NCBI RefSeq assembly: GCF_030294945.1
Contig: NZ_AP018448.1
Coordinates: 1,736,001 to 1,800,000, forward strand
Source of the DNA: Streptomyces graminofaciens
Lineage (GTDB): Bacteria; Actinomycetota; Actinomycetes; Streptomycetales; Streptomycetaceae
Reading direction: 5' to 3'
DNA: 64,000 nt
The notes under the pieces were generated by a model. That model was not told where the DNA came from. It saw only the letters and a program-made list of their open reading frames with translations, and searched no databases. A program made the position numbers and the translations under genes. Positions 62,583 to 64,000 of the stretch are shown here, piece by piece (the stretch's first letter is position 1; each line of letters opens with the position of its first letter).

Positions 62583-63593
62583 TCAGGGGCTGACCGCCGA
62601 GAGGGGCGCGGTGGGCCGTACGGCTTCGAGCCCCGGGGCCAGGGCTGCCGCCGCGTCGGCCCCGTAGGTGTCGCGAAGCCGGGCGAGGAGCCGTTCGCCG
62701 GTCACCCGGTAGTGCGGGCCCACGGACTCCAGTGCGCTGGTGGCCAGCGTGGCTCCGAGGCGCGCCGCGTGCTCCCGGTCACCCGTCCCGGCCATGGCGG
62801 CGAGGAACCCGGCGCGGAAGGCGTCCCCGGCTCCGGTCGGTTCCACGGGGCCGGTGGCGGGAACGGCCGCCACGTCGAGGGTGGCTCCGTCCTCGGACAC
62901 GATCCGCGCTCCCCGCGCTCCTCGGGTGATCACCCAGGTTCCCACGCGTTCCAGCACTTGGTCCTCGGTCCATCCCGTCTTCTCCTGGACGAGGTGGGCC
63001 TCGTACTCGTTGGTGAACAGATACCGCGGCCCCCGCAGCAGGGAACGGACGTCGTCCCGGCCCATCCGGGCCAGTTGCTGGGAGGGGTCGGCGCAGAACG
63101 GCACGCCGAGTGCGACCGCCTCGCGGGTGTGCCGCAGCATCGCCTCCGGATCGTTCGGTGACACCAGGAGCAGGTCCACTCCCCCGGCCCTGGAAAGCAC
63201 CTGGCGCAGGGCTATGTGCCGGGCCTCGCTCATGGCACCGGCGTAGAAGGTGCCGATCTGGTTGAGGTCGTCGTCGGTCGTGCAGATGAACCGGGCGGTG
63301 TGCAGGGTCTCGCTGACGCGTACGGAGCCGGTGTCGACGCCATGTGCGTTCAGCCAGTGCCCGTACTCGGCGAAGTCCCGCCCCACGGCCCCCACCAGGA
63401 CGGGGCTCAGGCCGAGAACGCCGAGCCCGAAGGCGATGTTCGCCGCCACGCCGCCTCTGCGTACCTCCAGTTCGTCCGCGAGGAAGGAGAGGGAGACCTT
63501 GTCCAGTTCCCCCTCGATGAGCTGATCCCTGAACTTGCCGGGGAACGTCAGCAAGTGGTCGGTGGCGATGGATCCTGTCACCGCGATACGCAC
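62583..63593 (-). CDS. PfkB family kinase, adenosine-kinase-like (AdoK type)
   Basis: This 336-residue ribokinase-fold enzyme begins VRIAVTGSIATDHLLTFPGKF and has KVSLSFLADELEVRRGGVAANIAFGLGVLG and the ATP/anion-hole motif EPTGAGDAFRAGFL. The start pattern matches actinobacterial adenosine kinase. The GTG at 63593 is preferred to the GTG at 63599, since GGAG at 63602-63599 would overlap the latter. As an adenosine kinase in a biosynthetic cluster it may salvage adenosine from S-adenosylhomocysteine; a sugar kinase role is the alternative. Confidence 0.85.
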   Translation of the reverse strand: MRIAVTGSIATDHLLTFPGKFRDQLIEGELDKVSLSFLADELEVRRGGVAANIAFGLGVLGLSPVLVGAVGRDFAEYGHWLNAHGVDTGSVRVSETLHTARFICTTDDDLNQIGTFYAGAMSEARHIALRQVLSRAGGVDLLLVSPNDPEAMLRHTREAVALGVPFCADPSQQLARMGRDDVRSLLRGPRYLFTNEYEAHLVQEKTGWTEDQVLERVGTWVITRGARGARIVSEDGATLDVAAVPATGPVEPTGAGDAFRAGFLAAMAGTGDREHAARLGATLATSALESVGPHYRVTGERLLARLRDTYGADAAAALAPGLEAVRPTAPLSAVSP

Positions 63594-63638
63594 ATGCACT
63601 CCAGGTGGTCCGAGAAGGTGGTGACGCCAGGGGCGCGC

Positions 63639-64000
63639 TCACGCGGCACGGGCGTGTACGTCCGTCCAGTACGACCTGACCGATTCCTCCAGGCTCCGCT
63701 TCGGCCGCCACCCCAGAAGGTCGCGAGCGGGGCCGAGGTCCACCTGGATCCAGTCGGTTTCCGCTCGGACACCGGGCTCCCGCGGCCGCTCCACGATGCG
63801 CGCCGGCACCCCGCTCACCTCGACGAGCAGGTCCACGAGGCGCCGCACGGGCACCGCCTCGCCGCGGCCGATGTCGACGGCAGCGCCACTCGCCCGCGAC
63901 CGGGCCGCGGCGAGGACGGCCTCGGACACATCGCGTACGTCGACGTAGTCGCGGTGGGCCCGCAAGGGCGCGAGCCGCACGGTCACCGGCTCCGCCCCGG
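63639..64000 (-). CDS. NAD-dependent epimerase/dehydratase (5' end outside window)
   Basis: These are the last 120 codons of an extended SDR sugar-nucleotide epimerase/dehydratase. The visible part has RDYVDVRDVSEAVLAAARS and GWRPKRSLEESVRSYW, both typical of NDP-sugar 4-epimerases/4-ketoreductases. The N-terminal NAD motif and active site lie right of base 64000. It likely makes the deoxysugar for the glycosyltransferase at 57284. The stop is 45 bp from the kinase start on the same strand. Confidence 0.85.
   Translation of the reverse strand, partial: GAEPVTVRLAPLRAHRDYVDVRDVSEAVLAAARSRASGAAVDIGRGEAVPVRRLVDLLVEVSGVPARIVERPREPGVRAETDWIQVDLGPARDLLGWRPKRSLEESVRSYWTDVHARAA

Noticed and set aside
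1..64000. CRISPR array, tRNA, insertion sequence or prophage
   Set aside because: No regular spacer-repeat pattern, cloverleaf, transposase or phage structural gene was seen. The tandem repeats found have no unique spacers.

Overview
The window is about 70% GC with GTG and TTG starts, purine-rich ribosome binding sites, ATGA/GTGA overlaps and many GC-rich hairpin terminators. The gene content (family 2B encapsulin with a C11-terpene cassette, SARP regulator, type II polyketide synthase, conservon-like P450, subtilisin with TTG start, CebR and Nur boxes) points to a Streptomyces chromosome, probably an accessory-rich arm or sub-arm. No tRNA, rRNA, CRISPR, insertion sequence or phage gene was seen.

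Layout. 1-6.4 kb: the end of a fructosamine-kinase-type gene, then a five-gene D-glucarate operon (lipoprotein, two permeases, gudD, kdgD) behind a promoter with a perfect 9-5-9 palindrome. 6.4-10.3 kb: family 2B encapsulin shell with a cyclic-nucleotide domain, a 2-methylisoborneol-synthase-like terpene cyclase and geranyl diphosphate C-methyltransferase, behind three 26-bp repeats. 10.4-14.4 kb: an MFS exporter; a surface-protein/sortase/ECF-sigma/membrane-protein operon. 14.5-19 kb: a Ser/Thr kinase divergent from a lipoprotein; an SDR with a MurR/RpiR regulator. 19-24 kb: a glycine betaine/choline-type ABC operon divergent from a two-gene amidohydrolase unit. 24.1-24.6 kb: relics of metY and metX. 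24.6-32.2 kb: a large secreted subtilase, an atypical P450, a membrane protein, and a cation:proton antiporter with its regulatory subunit.

32.7-41.5 kb: a heavy-metal-binding protein and a nickel/cobalt permease with a Nur-type box, trpF, a PucR-type regulator, a secreted DUF4394 protein, a tandem SGNH esterase behind a perfect CebR box, and polX. 41.6-45.5 kb: a sugar ABC operon. 45.7-50.7 kb: two SpoIIE-type phosphatases around an IclR regulator.

50.8-64 kb: part of a type II polyketide cluster resembling benzoisochromanequinone pathways (actinorhodin, granaticin, medermycin type). It holds KS-alpha, KS-beta, ActIII-type ketoreductase, ActIV-type cyclase, ActVI-type reductases and cyclase, an ActVA-5/ActVB-type hydroxylase pair, a glycosyltransferase, an adenosine-kinase-like protein, the end of a sugar epimerase, and a SARP activator. 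Direct repeats of the TCGAG heptamer core at exact 11-bp spacing lie in both divergent intergenic regions, so the SARP probably drives the ketoreductase-PKS operon, the reductase operon and possibly an unknown secreted protein. No ACP or first-ring aromatase is in the window; they should lie to the right of base 64000 or elsewhere in the genome.
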